Source: Pseudomonas extremorientalis
GTDB lineage: Bacteria; Pseudomonadota; Gammaproteobacteria; Pseudomonadales; Pseudomonadaceae
Length of the DNA stretch: 64,000 nucleotides
NCBI RefSeq assembly: GCF_001870465.1
Contig: NZ_MDGK01000040.1
Location: 37,752-101,751, forward strand
Direction of reading: 5' to 3'
Position numbers and translations under genes: made by a program
The notes under the pieces: generated by a model
What the model was told of the DNA's origin: nothing
Databases searched by the model: none
The model's input: only the letters and a program-made list of their open reading frames with translations
In this document: piece after piece, positions 32,955 through 42,441 of the stretch
Layout of the letters: each line of letters begins with the position of its first letter
Numbering within the stretch: the stretch's first letter is position 1

Positions 32955-33045
32955 TGGCGGAGAACGGGGGATTCGAACCCCCGACACCCTTTTGAGGTGT
33001 ACTCCCTTAGCAGGGGAGCGCCTTCGGCCACTCGGCCAGCTCTCC
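32955..33045 (-). tRNA. tRNA-Ser(GCT)
   Basis: 91 nt with encoded CCA and the long variable arm of serine tRNAs. Acceptor GGAGAGC/GTTCTCC, anticodon loop CTGCTAA (anticodon GCT), T-loop GTTCGAAT. Confidence 0.97.
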
Positions 33046-33107
33046 GCAACACGGGGCGTATATTAACCACGTTCATCCCCGTTTGCAAACATAAAAAACG
33101 ATAAAAA

Positions 33108-33296
33108 TTAAAGGCTTGGTTCTTCGTCCTTCTCTTTCTTGATCCGCAGGTAAATTTCCTCGCGGTGCACCGCTACCTCTTTCGGAGCGTTAACCCCGAT
33201 ACGTACTTGATTGCCTTTGACGCCGAGCACGGTCACGGTGATTTCGCCATCACCGATAATCAGGCTTTCTGCGCAACGACGAGTCAGAATCAGCAT
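33108..33296 (-). CDS. rsmA: Post-transcriptional regulator RsmA/CsrA
   Basis: RNA-binding dimer that blocks translation at GGA motifs; part of the Gac/Rsm cascade. 62 aa from ATG 33296 (MLILTRRCAESLIIGDGEIT), with AGGAG upstream; earlier in-frame codons are not used. RNA-contact residues at the start (LTRR) and in VHREEIY are present. Located between lysC and the tRNA-Ser/tRNA-Arg pair, matching the alaS-lysC-rsmA order of Pseudomonas. Confidence 0.97.
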   Translation of the reverse strand: MLILTRRCAESLIIGDGEITVTVLGVKGNQVRIGVNAPKEVAVHREEIYLRIKKEKDEEPSL

Positions 33297-33337
33297 ACCT
33301 TTCTCCTCACGCATTTCAGTTCAGGAACAACAGTCTG

Positions 33338-33360
33338 CAAAAAAAAGGCCTTCGGCCTAC
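33338..33360 (-). terminator. Terminator-like hairpin upstream of rsmA
   Basis: Minus strand GGCCGAAGGCC followed by eight T. It probably limits read-through from lysC into rsmA. Confidence 0.75.
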
Positions 33361-33424
33361 AACCCAAAGGCCATAGCCCTACCGCCTAAGTATTGTCGAG
33401 CGCGCGCAAAAGAACATGCGCCCG

Positions 33425-33462
33425 ACAAAAAAAGGAAAGGCGCGGTAAACCGCGCCTTTCAG
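33425..33462 (-). terminator. Terminator of lysC
   Basis: GAAAGGCGCGG-TAAA-CCGCGCCTTTC, followed on the minus strand by CTTTTTTTG. Just after the lysC stop. Confidence 0.92.
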
Positions 33463-33470
33463 GCACTGCG

Positions 33471-34712
33471 TCACTCGCCCTGTCGGGCCGGAGCGTCCAG
33501 CTCAAAAGCGGTATGCAGAGCGCGTACAGCCAGCTCCAGGTACTTCTCTTCGATCACCACCGAGACTTTGATTTCCGAGGTGGAGATCATCTGGATGTTG
33601 ATGCTTTCCTTGGCCAGTGCCTCGAACATGCGGCTGGCAACGCCGGCATGGGAACGCATGCCCACGCCCACGATCGACACCTTGGCAATCTTGGTATCGC
33701 CGACCACTTCACGGGCGCCGATTTCCTTGGCAGTGTTCTGCAAGATCCGCTCGGCCGCATCGTACTCGTTGCGGTGCACAGTGAAGGTGAAATCGGTGGT
33801 GTTATCGTGCGAAACGTTCTGCACGATCATGTCGACTTCGATGTTCGCACCGCTGATAGGACCCAGGATCTTGAACGCCACGCCCGGGGTATCCGGCACG
33901 CCACGGATAGTCAGCTTGGCTTCATCACGGTTGAAAGCGATACCGGAAATGATCGGCTGTTCCATGGATTCCTCTTCATCAATAGTAATGAGGGTGCCCG
34001 GACCCTCTTTGAAGCTGTGCAATACGCGCAGCGGAACGTTGTACTTGCCGGCGAATTCCACCGCACGGATCTGCAACACCTTGGAACCAAGGCTGGCCAT
34101 TTCCAGCATCTCTTCAAAGGTGATCTTGTCCAGGCGCTGGGCCACGGACACCACACGCGGGTCGGTGGTGTAGACGCCATCCACATCGGTGTAGATCTGG
34201 CATTCATCAGCCTTGAGGGCCGCTGCCAGCGCCACGCCGGTGGTGTCCGAACCGCCACGCCCGAGGGTGGTGATGTTGCCCTGCTCGTCCACACCCTGAA
34301 AGCCTGCTACAACTACCACGCGCCCGGCTTTCAGGTCCGTACGAATTTTCTGATCGTCAATCTGCAGGATACGCGCCTTGGTATGCGCGCTGTCGGTGAG
34401 GATGCGCACCTGGCTGCCAGTGTAGGACACCGCCGGCACACCGCGCTTATTCAACGCCATGGCCAGCAACGCGATGGTCACCTGCTCGCCGGTGGACACG
34501 ATCACATCCAGCTCACGCGGCAGCGGCTGTTGGTCACCGCTGATTGCCTTGGCCAGATCGATCAGGCGATTGGTCTCGCCGCTCATGGCCGACAGCACCA
34601 CCACCAGGTCGTCGCCGGCATCGCGGAACTTCTTAACCTTGTCGGCCACCTGCTCGATTCTTTCGACAGAGCCGACCGAGGTGCCTCCAAATTTCTGTAC
34701 GATCAAAGCCAT
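33471..34712 (-). CDS. lysC: Aspartate kinase
   Basis: First step of lysine, threonine and methionine synthesis: phosphorylates aspartate. 413 aa. N-terminal kinase domain starts ALIVQKFGGTSVGSVERIEQ; the catalytic region includes TDVDGVYTTDPRVV. The C-terminal 140 residues hold two ACT domains for feedback control (around IRGVPDTPGVAFKILGPIS and KVSIVGVGMRSHAGVASRMF). Between alaS and rsmA, on the same strand. Confidence 0.96.
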   Translation of the reverse strand: MALIVQKFGGTSVGSVERIEQVADKVKKFRDAGDDLVVVLSAMSGETNRLIDLAKAISGDQQPLPRELDVIVSTGEQVTIALLAMALNKRGVPAVSYTGSQVRILTDSAHTKARILQIDDQKIRTDLKAGRVVVVAGFQGVDEQGNITTLGRGGSDTTGVALAAALKADECQIYTDVDGVYTTDPRVVSVAQRLDKITFEEMLEMASLGSKVLQIRAVEFAGKYNVPLRVLHSFKEGPGTLITIDEEESMEQPIISGIAFNRDEAKLTIRGVPDTPGVAFKILGPISGANIEVDMIVQNVSHDNTTDFTFTVHRNEYDAAERILQNTAKEIGAREVVGDTKIAKVSIVGVGMRSHAGVASRMFEALAKESINIQMISTSEIKVSVVIEEKYLELAVRALHTAFELDAPARQGE

Positions 34713-34769
34713 TTCTAAGCCGCCTCAGCCCGTAAAGGGGCGCCTAATATCCAATCAACCAGCACCACA

Positions 34770-34797
34770 CCGGCCCGTGACTAGACCACGGGCCGGT
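34770..34797. terminator. Strong hairpin between alaS and lysC
   Basis: CCGGCCCGTG-ACTAGAC-CACGGGCCGG, 10-bp perfect arms, without a long T run. Likely the end of the alaS transcript or a processing point. Confidence 0.7.
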
Positions 34798-34807
34798 TAA
34801 CAGTGCC

Positions 34808-37426
34808 TTAAATACCTGCCTCGACAAACGGCACGGTCAGGGCCAGGGCCGCGTCCAGGGCGCCGGCGTCTACACCACCGCCTTGCGCCATGTCCGGACG
34901 ACCACCACCCTTCCCGCCCACTGCCGCGGCGGCTTGCTTCATCAAATCACCGGCTTTGAGTTGGCCAGTCAGGTCCTTGGTCACACCCGCAACCAGAACG
35001 ACCTTATCCTCATGGACACCGCCGAGCAGGATCACTGCGCGGCCGAGCTTGTTCTTCAACTGATCGACCAAGGCCAACAGCGCCTTGCCGTCCTGGCCGT
35101 CCAGGCGTGCAGCCAGGACTTTCACATCCTTGACGTCCACCGCCGAAGCCGACAGGTCGTCGCCGGCCGCGCTGGCCGCCTTGGCCTGCAACTGCTCCAG
35201 CTGTTTCTCCAGGGCGCGGTTGCGCTCCAGCACAGCGGATAGCTTGTCGATCAGATTGTCGCGGCTGCCCTTGACCAGGCTGGCCGCTTCCTTGAGTTGT
35301 TCTTCCGCCGCATTCAGGTAGGCCAGGGCCGCAGCGCCGGTCACCGCTTCGATACGACGCACGCCGGAGGCTACGCCGCCTTCGCTGATGATTTTCAGCA
35401 GGGCGATGTCGCCGGTCCGGTTGGCGTGGATACCGCCACACAGTTCCACCGAGAAGTCGCCGCCCATGCTCAGTACGCGCACGCTGTCGCCGTACTTCTC
35501 GCCGAACAGCGCCATGGCGCCCTTGGCCTTGGCGGTCTCGATATCGGTTTCTTCGGTTTCTACCGCCGTGTTCTTGCGAATCTCGGCGTTGACGATGTCT
35601 TCCAGGGCCTTGATCTGCTCAGGCTTGATCGCTTCAAAGTGGCTGAAGTCGAAACGCAGGCGCTGGCTGTCCACCAACGACCCCTTCTGCTGCACGTGCT
35701 CGCCCAGAACCTGACGCAGCGCGGCGTGCAACAAGTGCGTGGCCGAGTGGTTCAGCGATGTGGCGTGGCGCACGTCGGCGTCCACCTGGGTTTCGACCGA
35801 CGAACCGATAGTCAGGCTGCCCGACGCCAACACACCGTGGTGCAGGAACGCACCGCCGGTCTTGGTGGTATCACGCACATCAAAACGACCCGAAGTCGCC
35901 TTGAGGAAACCGCAGTCGCCAATCTGGCCACCGGATTCGGCGTAGAACGGGGTCTGGTCCAGAACCACAACACCGTCATCGCCTTCATTAAGTACATCAA
36001 CCGACTGGCCATCCTTATAAAGGGCAACCACCTTGGCCGAACCGCTGGTAGCCTTGTAGCCGGTGAATTCAGTGGCTACGTCAACCTTGACCAGGCTGTT
36101 GTAGTCCATGCCGAACGAGCTGGCCGACCGTGCGCGCACGCGCTGGGCTTCCATCTCACGCTCGAAACCTTCCTCGTCGAGGGTCAGGTTGCGCTCACGG
36201 GCGATGTCGCCGGTCAGGTCCATCGGGAAACCGTAGGTATCGTAGAGCTTGAACACCACGTCGCCCGGCACCACGGAGCCTTGCAGGTTGGCGAGGTCTT
36301 GCTCGAGGATCTTCAGGCCCTGCTCCAGGGTCTTGGCGAACTGCTCTTCTTCAGCCTTGAGCACGCGCTCGATATGCGCCTGGTTCTGCTTGAGTTCCGG
36401 GAAGGCCTCGCCCATCTCGGCGACCAGCGCCGCGACGATCTGATAGAAGAAACTGCCGTTGGCGCCCAGCTTGTTACCGTGACGGCAGGCACGACGGATG
36501 ATGCGACGCAGCACGTAGCCACGGCCTTCGTTGGAAGGCAGCACGCCGTCGGCAATCAGGAAGCCACAGGAACGGATGTGGTCAGCCACTACCTTGAGCG
36601 AGGCCTGGTCTTCATTGGTGCAACCAATGGCCTTGGCCGCAGCGGCCAGCAGGCTCTGGAACAGGTCGATCTCGTAGTTGGAGTGCACGTGCTGCATCAC
36701 CGCACTGATCCGCTCCAGGCCCATGCCGGTGTCCACCGACGGCGCTGGCAACGGATGCAACACGCCATCGGCGGTGCGGTTGAACTGCATGAACACGTTG
36801 TTCCAGATCTCGATGTAACGGTCGCCGTCTTCTTCCGGCGAGCCCGGTGGGCCGCCCCAGATGTCAGCGCCGTGGTCGTAGAAGATCTCGGTGCAAGGGC
36901 CGCACGGGCCGGTATCGCCCATGGTCCAGAAGTTGTCGGAGGCGTACGGCGCGCCTTTGTTGTCGCCGATGCGCACCATGCGCTCAGCCGGCACGCCGAC
37001 TTCCTTGGTCCAGATGTCATACGCTTCGTCATCGCTGGCGTAGACGGTGACCCAGAGTTTTTCCTTCGGCAGCTTCAGCACGCCCGTCAGGAAGGTCCAG
37101 GCGAAGTTGATCGCGTCTTGCTTGAAATAATCGCCAAAGCTGAAGTTGCCGAGCATTTCGAAAAAGGTGTGGTGACGAGCGGTGTAGCCGACGTTTTCCA
37201 GGTCGTTGTGCTTGCCACCGGCGCGTACGCATTTCTGGCTGCTGACGGCGCGAGTGTAGGCGCGCTTTTCCTGGCCCAGGAAGCAGTCCTTGAACTGGTT
37301 CATCCCCGCGTTAGTGAACAGCAGGGTAGGGTCATTGCCTGGGATCAAGGAGCTGGAGGAGACACGGGTGTGACCTTGCTCTTCGAAGAAGCGAAGGAAG
37401 GCTTCACGGATTTCTGCGCTTTTCAT
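34808..37426 (-). CDS. alaS: Alanyl-tRNA synthetase
   Basis: Charges tRNA-Ala. 872 aa from ATG 37426 (MKSAEIREAFLRFFEEQGH); the open frame reaches 37492 but the extra 22 residues are not part of the family. Class II aminoacylation domain at the N-terminus (TNAGMNQFKDCFLG; DTGPCGPCTEI), tRNA-recognition domain, editing domain with the zinc motifs HSATHLLHA and CGGIHANRTG, and the C-terminal DHHA1 domain (GGGRPDMAQGGG). Upstream of lysC. Confidence 0.98.
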   Translation of the reverse strand: MKSAEIREAFLRFFEEQGHTRVSSSSLIPGNDPTLLFTNAGMNQFKDCFLGQEKRAYTRAVSSQKCVRAGGKHNDLENVGYTARHHTFFEMLGNFSFGDYFKQDAINFAWTFLTGVLKLPKEKLWVTVYASDDEAYDIWTKEVGVPAERMVRIGDNKGAPYASDNFWTMGDTGPCGPCTEIFYDHGADIWGGPPGSPEEDGDRYIEIWNNVFMQFNRTADGVLHPLPAPSVDTGMGLERISAVMQHVHSNYEIDLFQSLLAAAAKAIGCTNEDQASLKVVADHIRSCGFLIADGVLPSNEGRGYVLRRIIRRACRHGNKLGANGSFFYQIVAALVAEMGEAFPELKQNQAHIERVLKAEEEQFAKTLEQGLKILEQDLANLQGSVVPGDVVFKLYDTYGFPMDLTGDIARERNLTLDEEGFEREMEAQRVRARSASSFGMDYNSLVKVDVATEFTGYKATSGSAKVVALYKDGQSVDVLNEGDDGVVVLDQTPFYAESGGQIGDCGFLKATSGRFDVRDTTKTGGAFLHHGVLASGSLTIGSSVETQVDADVRHATSLNHSATHLLHAALRQVLGEHVQQKGSLVDSQRLRFDFSHFEAIKPEQIKALEDIVNAEIRKNTAVETEETDIETAKAKGAMALFGEKYGDSVRVLSMGGDFSVELCGGIHANRTGDIALLKIISEGGVASGVRRIEAVTGAAALAYLNAAEEQLKEAASLVKGSRDNLIDKLSAVLERNRALEKQLEQLQAKAASAAGDDLSASAVDVKDVKVLAARLDGQDGKALLALVDQLKNKLGRAVILLGGVHEDKVVLVAGVTKDLTGQLKAGDLMKQAAAAVGGKGGGRPDMAQGGGVDAGALDAALALTVPFVEAGI

Positions 37427-37572
37427 TAGGTTCTTCCACGGAGGCTGCGGCCAAAGGCCAGTGCGCAACATCATCAGACGGAGCGACGGCAAAGGGCCGC
37501 ATTATATCGGCCCTTTGCCGGTGGTACAGCGTGTTTATGCGATAGAGAGGCTCAATTAGACGGTCTGCACAG

Positions 37573-38577
37573 TCATTTGCGCGAAAATTCGACGAATGTC
37601 GCGAGCACTTGCTCGACCTGCGCCCGGCTCACATCCAAATGAGTGACCATGCGCAAGCGTGGCGCGGCGCTCAGCTTGATCCCGCGTTCGGCGGCAAACG
37701 CCTTCAAGGCCTGGGCCTGGTCGCCGATCTGCACATAGACCATGTTGGTCTGCACCGGCTCCACCTCGTAACCCACCTTGCGCAATTCATCCCCCAGCCA
37801 TTGCGCATTGGCGTGGTCGTCGGCCAGGCGCTGCACCTGGTGATCCAGAGCGTACAGCCCCGCTGCTGCCAGGGATCCGGCCTGACGCATGCCGCCGCCG
37901 ACCATCTTGCGCAAACGCCGGGCCTTGGCGATCAACGCCGTGGAACCGCACAGCACCGAGCCGACCGGCGCGCCGAGGCCCTTGGACAGGCACACCGATA
38001 CAGAATCGAAATGCCGGGCGATCTCCCGTGCGTCCACCCCCAGCTTCACCGCTGCGTTGTAGAGCCGTGCGCCATCCAAATGCAGGGCCAGGCCATGCTC
38101 CCGGGTAAACGCGCGGGCTTTGGCCAGGTACTCCAGCGGCAGCACCTTGCCCTGCATGGTGTTTTCCAGCGCCAACAGACGGGTACGAGCAAAGTGGAAG
38201 TCGTCAGGCTTGATTGCCGCCAGCACCTGGTCCAGGTCCAGAGAGCCGTCCGCCTGCACGTCCAGTGGCTGCGGCTGGATCGAACCGAGCACGGCTGCCC
38301 CGCCACCTTCGTATTTGTAGGTGTGGGCCTGTTGGCCGACGATGTATTCCTCGCCGCGCTCACAGTGGGCCATCAACGCCAGCAGATTGCTCATGGTGCC
38401 GGTGGGCACGAACAACGCAGCGGCGAAGCCCAGGCGCTTGGCCAGTTCGGCCTCCAGCCGGTTGACGCTGGGGTCTTCGCCATACACGTCGTCACCGCTG
38501 GCGGCGGTGGCCATCGCGTCGAGCATGCCGGGGGTAGGTTGGGTCACGGTGTCGCTGCGCAGGTCGATCACAGACAT
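37573..38577 (-). CDS. ltaE: Low-specificity L-threonine aldolase
   Basis: PLP enzyme cleaving threonine/allo-threonine to glycine and acetaldehyde. 334 aa from ATG 38577 (MSVIDLRSDTVTQPTPGM), with AAGAGG 8 nt upstream. PLP-lysine in SVCLSKGLGAPVGS; DGARLYNAAV is the conserved Asp-containing segment. Divergent from the FMN riboswitch gene. The intergenic stretch to alaS (37427-37572) holds nothing notable. Confidence 0.94.
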   Translation of the reverse strand: MSVIDLRSDTVTQPTPGMLDAMATAASGDDVYGEDPSVNRLEAELAKRLGFAAALFVPTGTMSNLLALMAHCERGEEYIVGQQAHTYKYEGGGAAVLGSIQPQPLDVQADGSLDLDQVLAAIKPDDFHFARTRLLALENTMQGKVLPLEYLAKARAFTREHGLALHLDGARLYNAAVKLGVDAREIARHFDSVSVCLSKGLGAPVGSVLCGSTALIAKARRLRKMVGGGMRQAGSLAAAGLYALDHQVQRLADDHANAQWLGDELRKVGYEVEPVQTNMVYVQIGDQAQALKAFAAERGIKLSAAPRLRMVTHLDVSRAQVEQVLATFVEFSRK

Positions 38578-38770
38578 GAAACAAGCCTCTTGAGGGTTCA
38601 GTAAGGTCCTTTTGTGAGTGATTACTGCGGGCAACGCCACACAATATCAAGCCCCAACTGAATTCAATCGAATACCAACCAAACAAACCGATATAGCTTA
38701 TCGATATCGCGGTCGTGCAGTTTTCGAAAAACCGTGTTAAAAACTCTCCGCCGCCAGGGTTCTGGCGGCA

Positions 38771-38934
38771 ACGTTCTCAGGGCGGGGTGCAATTCCCCAC
38801 CGGCGGTAATTACACGCAATGTGTATAGCCCGCGAGCGCTTGGCGCCTCGAACTGCTCACGCAGGACGGCGACAAGGTCAGCAGACCCGGTGTGATCCCG
38901 GGGCCGACGGTCATAGTCCGGATGAAGAGAGAAC
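38771..38934 (+). promoter_or_regulatory. FMN riboswitch (RFN element)
   Basis: Shows the conserved RFN blocks in order: ACGTTCTCAGGGCGGGGTGC, AATTCCCCACCGGCGGTAAT, AGCCCGCGAGCGC, GTCAGCAGACCCGGTG, and TCATAGTCCGGATGAAGAGA with a closing GAAC. Directly upstream of a riboflavin synthesis gene. Confidence 0.97.
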
Positions 38935-39004
38935 GGGATTGGCACCTGAGGGCCGCGCACGATGTGTGCTTGCGTACCCTTAAATCCCATTCGATTCATA
39001 ACGC

Positions 39005-39027
39005 CCTGTTTTTTTCTTAAACAGGAG
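39005..39027 (+). promoter_or_regulatory. Hairpin covering the ribosome site of the lumazine synthase gene
   Basis: CCTGTTT (39005-39011), 7-nt loop, AAACAGG (39019-39025). The right arm overlaps the AGGAG ribosome site of the ATG at 39035, so it is a candidate expression platform by which FMN binding blocks translation. The pairing with the aptamer is inferred. Confidence 0.6.
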
Positions 39028-39034
39028 TCAGAAC

Positions 39035-39544
39035 ATGCAACCCACCGCAATCGACAGTAAAGCCAAGCACCATCACGGCGAACGTATCGCGTTTATCCAG
39101 GCTTGCTGGCACAAGGAAATTGTCGACCAGAGCCGTAAAGGCTTCCTCGCCGAGATCATCGCCCAGGGCTACCAGGAATCGGATATCGACTTCTTCGAAG
39201 TCGGCGGCGCCTTTGAAATGCCGCTGCACGCCAAGCTGCTGGCCAAGACCGGCCGTTACGCCGGTATCGTCGCCGCCGCGCTGGTGGTGGACGGTGGCAT
39301 CTACCGCCACGAATTCGTCGCCCAATCGGTGGTCAGCGGCCTGATGCAGGTGCAGCTGGAAACCGAAGTGCCGGTGTTCTCGGTGTCCCTGACCCCGCAT
39401 CACTTCCACGCCGGCAGCGAACACCAGACCTTCTTCTACGAGCACTTCGTGCACAAGGGCCAGGAAGCTGCACGTACGTGCGCCGACACTTTGCACAAGG
39501 TCCGCGCGATTCGCCGTAGCGAGCCACGCGCGGTAGCGGTCTAA
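39035..39544 (+). CDS. ribH: 6,7-dimethyl-8-ribityllumazine synthase, RibH2-type
   Basis: Penultimate step of riboflavin synthesis. 169 aa; ATG 39035 with AGGAG 7 nt upstream. Motifs FFEVGGAFEMPLHAKLLAKT, AALVVDGGIYRHEFVAQSVV and SLTPHHFHAGSEHQTFFYEH resemble the second-type (Brucella RibH2-like) enzymes. A main ribH normally lies with nusB elsewhere in Pseudomonas, so this is probably a paralogue, controlled by its own FMN riboswitch. Confidence 0.9.
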   Translation: MQPTAIDSKAKHHHGERIAFIQACWHKEIVDQSRKGFLAEIIAQGYQESDIDFFEVGGAFEMPLHAKLLAKTGRYAGIVAAALVVDGGIYRHEFVAQSVVSGLMQVQLETEVPVFSVSLTPHHFHAGSEHQTFFYEHFVHKGQEAARTCADTLHKVRAIRRSEPRAVAV

Positions 39545-39562
39545 GCAGCACGGCAAAGCAAA

Positions 39563-39653
39563 ATGTGGGAGGGGGCTTGCCCCCGATGGCGGCGGATCAG
39601 AAACACATACAGTGACTGAGACATCCTCATCGGGGGCAAGCCCCCTCCCACAT
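39563..39653. repeat. REPIN
   Basis: Inverted pair ATGTGGGAGGGGGCTTGCCC ... GGGCAAGCCCCCTCCCACAT enclosing about 50 bp, between ribH and aruE. Confidence 0.93.
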
Positions 39654-39677
39654 TTGGATCGGATGAGGGTTTGAGCT

Positions 39678-40682
39678 TCAGGCCAAGCCGACGTCCGTCG
39701 TCGGCACAATCAATATCCCCGCCCGCAGACCATTCTTCACCTTCGGGTTGGGGAAGATGATGCGCGCGCCCTCCTCCTCGATCACCCAGCGGGTCTTGGC
39801 CACGTCTTCGGCCAACAGGTAGCCCCGGGCCAATGGCGAGAAGTTTTCCACGTCTGCCGGCAGGTGCAGCAGGAAGGCGTCGCTGTGCTTGATGACTTCA
39901 CGGGAGACGGCAAACAACTGCAGGCCGTCGAGGCTGTCAGTCGTCGGCTCGGTGCCTTCGATGATTTGCTTGAGGCGTGTTTCCAGGCGGGACACGTCCA
40001 CGCCCTGGTTTTGCCCGAACGGCCGCGCCTTGCCCAATTCCAGGGTGAACGCCTCGGCATCGAGTTGTTCGTAGGTAAACGCGGTGAAGGTAATCGACGT
40101 CTTGTTCTGCAGCAACACTGCTTGCATGCCGGCAGCGTTCAGGCGCGCCAGCTCATGGCGTGAATGCTCGCGACCTTCTTTCCACGGGTACAGGGCAAAC
40201 TGCTCGATCTTCGAACCACGAATAGCCGTGTGCAGGTCGTAATGCAGGCGTGAGCGGCCCGGCAGGCTGAAAAAGCTGCGGGCCAGTTGCTCCAGCTCGG
40301 CGGCGCGCATGGCCTCCGGGCCGATGTTTTTTTCATGCCGGCCGTTGAACAGCCGGTTGACGTCCAGTTCGAGGTAACGCTCGCCGCGGCGCATGGCCTC
40401 GGGGTTGCCGAACAGGAACAGAATACGGATACGGGGCTTGATCTCCCCACGGGCAATGCCATGCAACAGGCGGTCGAGCAGTTCGATCGGCGCGGTTTCG
40501 TTGCCATGGATGCCGGACGACAGCAGCAGGTCGCTGCCGTTGTCCTTCGCTTCAGGCGGGCGCACTTCGAGTGCGCCCTCGCTGAGCCAGCGCATCTGCA
40601 CGCCGTCGACAGTCAGTTGAATTTTTTGCGCCGGTTCACGACCGGCGAGGGTCAGTTCAAGCAGTTTGCCAAGGGCGAGCAT
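39678..40682 (-). CDS. aruE: Succinylglutamate desuccinylase AruE/AstE
   Basis: Last step of the arginine succinyltransferase (AST) pathway, releasing glutamate and succinate. 334 aa. M14-type zinc ligands His and Glu in SSGIHGNETAPIELL and His in HYDLHTAIRGS. Ends the aru run; 11 bp after the PA0900-like gene. Confidence 0.95.
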   Translation of the reverse strand: MLALGKLLELTLAGREPAQKIQLTVDGVQMRWLSEGALEVRPPEAKDNGSDLLLSSGIHGNETAPIELLDRLLHGIARGEIKPRIRILFLFGNPEAMRRGERYLELDVNRLFNGRHEKNIGPEAMRAAELEQLARSFFSLPGRSRLHYDLHTAIRGSKIEQFALYPWKEGREHSRHELARLNAAGMQAVLLQNKTSITFTAFTYEQLDAEAFTLELGKARPFGQNQGVDVSRLETRLKQIIEGTEPTTDSLDGLQLFAVSREVIKHSDAFLLHLPADVENFSPLARGYLLAEDVAKTRWVIEEEGARIIFPNPKVKNGLRAGILIVPTTDVGLA

Positions 40683-40693
40683 ACGCAGCTTCC

Positions 40694-40984
40694 TTAGTGG
40701 TTGCAGCCTGGGCCATGGACGTGATCGTCGTCATCACCTTCAACATCGGCCGGTTCCATTTCCAGTTGCAGGCTCATCAGGTTGGTGGCCAGCGGGCGCA
40801 TCAGCAGGTTGGCGTATTCGGCGTCGCCCTCTTCCACGTCCACGCCGATCAGCAGTTGGCCACGGCCGTCGTGCTGGATCCAGATTTCCTTGCCCTGCCA
40901 GACCACGGCGACGCGGGTGCAGGAAGTTTCCAGCTGGGTGCCGTCGGTGTCTTCAAGAATCAGTTTCAGGGTGTCGGTGGTCAT
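40694..40984 (-). CDS. Conserved hypothetical protein of the aru cluster (PA0900-like)
   Basis: 96 aa, with an acidic tail and a His-rich end (EGDDDDHVHGPGCNH). The folded part (LEDTDGTQLETSCTRVAVVW) is beta-rich. It sits between aruB and aruE, as PA0900 does in P. aeruginosa. Function unknown; the tail suggests metal binding. Confidence 0.8.
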   Translation of the reverse strand: MTTDTLKLILEDTDGTQLETSCTRVAVVWQGKEIWIQHDGRGQLLIGVDVEEGDAEYANLLMRPLATNLMSLQLEMEPADVEGDDDDHVHGPGCNH

Positions 40985-41010
40985 AATAGATAGTTCTCAG
41001 CCGTACGGCG

Positions 41011-42357
41011 TTAATTGATCTGGAAAGGATAAACCGCGCCCAGTTTAAGGATTTGCGTCAGTTCATCCAGTGCCGTCCGGCACTCAAGCAGCAATTGTGG
41101 ATCAGCCAGGTCGCTTTCGCGCAGGCTGTCACGGTAGTGCTTGCCGACCCACTGGGTCAGGGTGTCGTACAACGGCGCGGTCATGATAACGCCTGGATTC
41201 ACCGCCGCCAGCTCCGTTTCGTTCAAGGCCACGCGCAACCGCAGGCACGCCGGGCCACCGCCGTTCTGCATGCTTTGCTTGAGGTCGAACACCTTCACTT
41301 CGCGGATCAGGCCGCCGGCAGCGGTCAGGTTTTGCAGGTACTGCCAGACGCGTTCGTTGGCGCGGCATTCTTCCGGCACGATCAGCAGCATCGAACCATC
41401 GGCGCGGCTCAGCAGCTGGCTGTTGAACAGGTAAGAACGCACCGCGTCCTCGACACTGACCTGGGTGCGGGGCACGCACACCGACTGGAAGTTGCCGCCC
41501 AGCCTGGCCAGTTTGCCTTGCAGCTCGCCGAGCATCTGTTCGGTATTGAGGAATGCGTCCTCGTGGTAGAACAGCACTTCGCCGTTACCCACCGCGATCA
41601 CGTCGTTGTGGAACACGCCGGCATCGATCACCGCCGGGTTCTGCTGGGCGTAGACCACGCCGTCATCCTTCAAACCGTGCAAGCGCGCGACGGCCTGGGA
41701 GGCTTCGAGGGTCTGGCGCGCCGGGTACTTCTGGGGCGCCGGGTAGCGAGGGTCGAACGCGCTGCGACCAAACACGAAAAACTCGACGCCCGCCTCTGCG
41801 TACTCACGGCAGAAACGCGTGTGGTTAGCCGCACCTTCATCGCCAAACTGCGCCACGGCAGGCAACGCGGCGTGGTGGGCGAAGTGCTTCTGATCGGCAA
41901 ACATCGCCCCCAGCACACGACTGGTGGTCGGGTGTTCGATGCTGCGGTGGTACTTGCAATTGAGGTTGGCGGCAGTGAAATGCACGCGACCATCTGCCGT
42001 ATCGGCACTCGGGCTGACGGTGGCGGCGTTGGCCACCCACATGCTCGACGCGGAGCAACTCGCGACCAGCAACGGCATAGCGTCTTTGGCCGCCTGCTGG
42101 ATCACTTGCGCGTCGGTGCCGCTAAAACCCAGGTTGCGCAAGGCGGCCACGTCAGGACGTTCCTGGGGCGCCAACACACCTTGTACAAAGCCCATGTCCA
42201 TCAGGGCTTTCATTTTCTGCAGGCCCTGCAACGCCGCTTCCTTCGGGTTGGAATGCTGCTGGCTGTTGCTCTGGGACGCGACGTTGCCGAAGGACAAACC
42301 GCCGTAGTTATGGGTCGGCCCCACTAGACCGTCAAAATTGACTTCATAGGATTTCAT
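41011..42357 (-). CDS. aruB: N-succinylarginine dihydrolase AruB/AstB
   Basis: Second step of the AST pathway: hydrolyses succinylarginine to succinylornithine, CO2 and ammonia. 448 aa from ATG 42357 (MKSYEVNFDGLVGPTHNYGG) with GGAG upstream; the frame extends to 42393. Guanidine-modifying fold residues visible in HNDVIAVGNGEVLFYHEDAF and in the C-terminal NGGGPACLRLRVAL with the catalytic Cys. Confidence 0.96.
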   Translation of the reverse strand: MKSYEVNFDGLVGPTHNYGGLSFGNVASQSNSQQHSNPKEAALQGLQKMKALMDMGFVQGVLAPQERPDVAALRNLGFSGTDAQVIQQAAKDAMPLLVASCSASSMWVANAATVSPSADTADGRVHFTAANLNCKYHRSIEHPTTSRVLGAMFADQKHFAHHAALPAVAQFGDEGAANHTRFCREYAEAGVEFFVFGRSAFDPRYPAPQKYPARQTLEASQAVARLHGLKDDGVVYAQQNPAVIDAGVFHNDVIAVGNGEVLFYHEDAFLNTEQMLGELQGKLARLGGNFQSVCVPRTQVSVEDAVRSYLFNSQLLSRADGSMLLIVPEECRANERVWQYLQNLTAAGGLIREVKVFDLKQSMQNGGGPACLRLRVALNETELAAVNPGVIMTAPLYDTLTQWVGKHYRDSLRESDLADPQLLLECRTALDELTQILKLGAVYPFQIN

Positions 42358-42418
42358 CGGCGAGGCTCCACGAACATCTGTTTTTATAGGCAATCTTCAG
42401 TACTACAGAGATCAAAAT

Positions 42419-42441
42419 GGGGGGCAAGCCCCCTCCCACAT
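42419..42441. repeat. Single REP element
   Basis: GGGGGCAAGCCCCCTCCCACAT, one half of the REPIN unit, in the gap between aruD and aruB. Confidence 0.9.
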
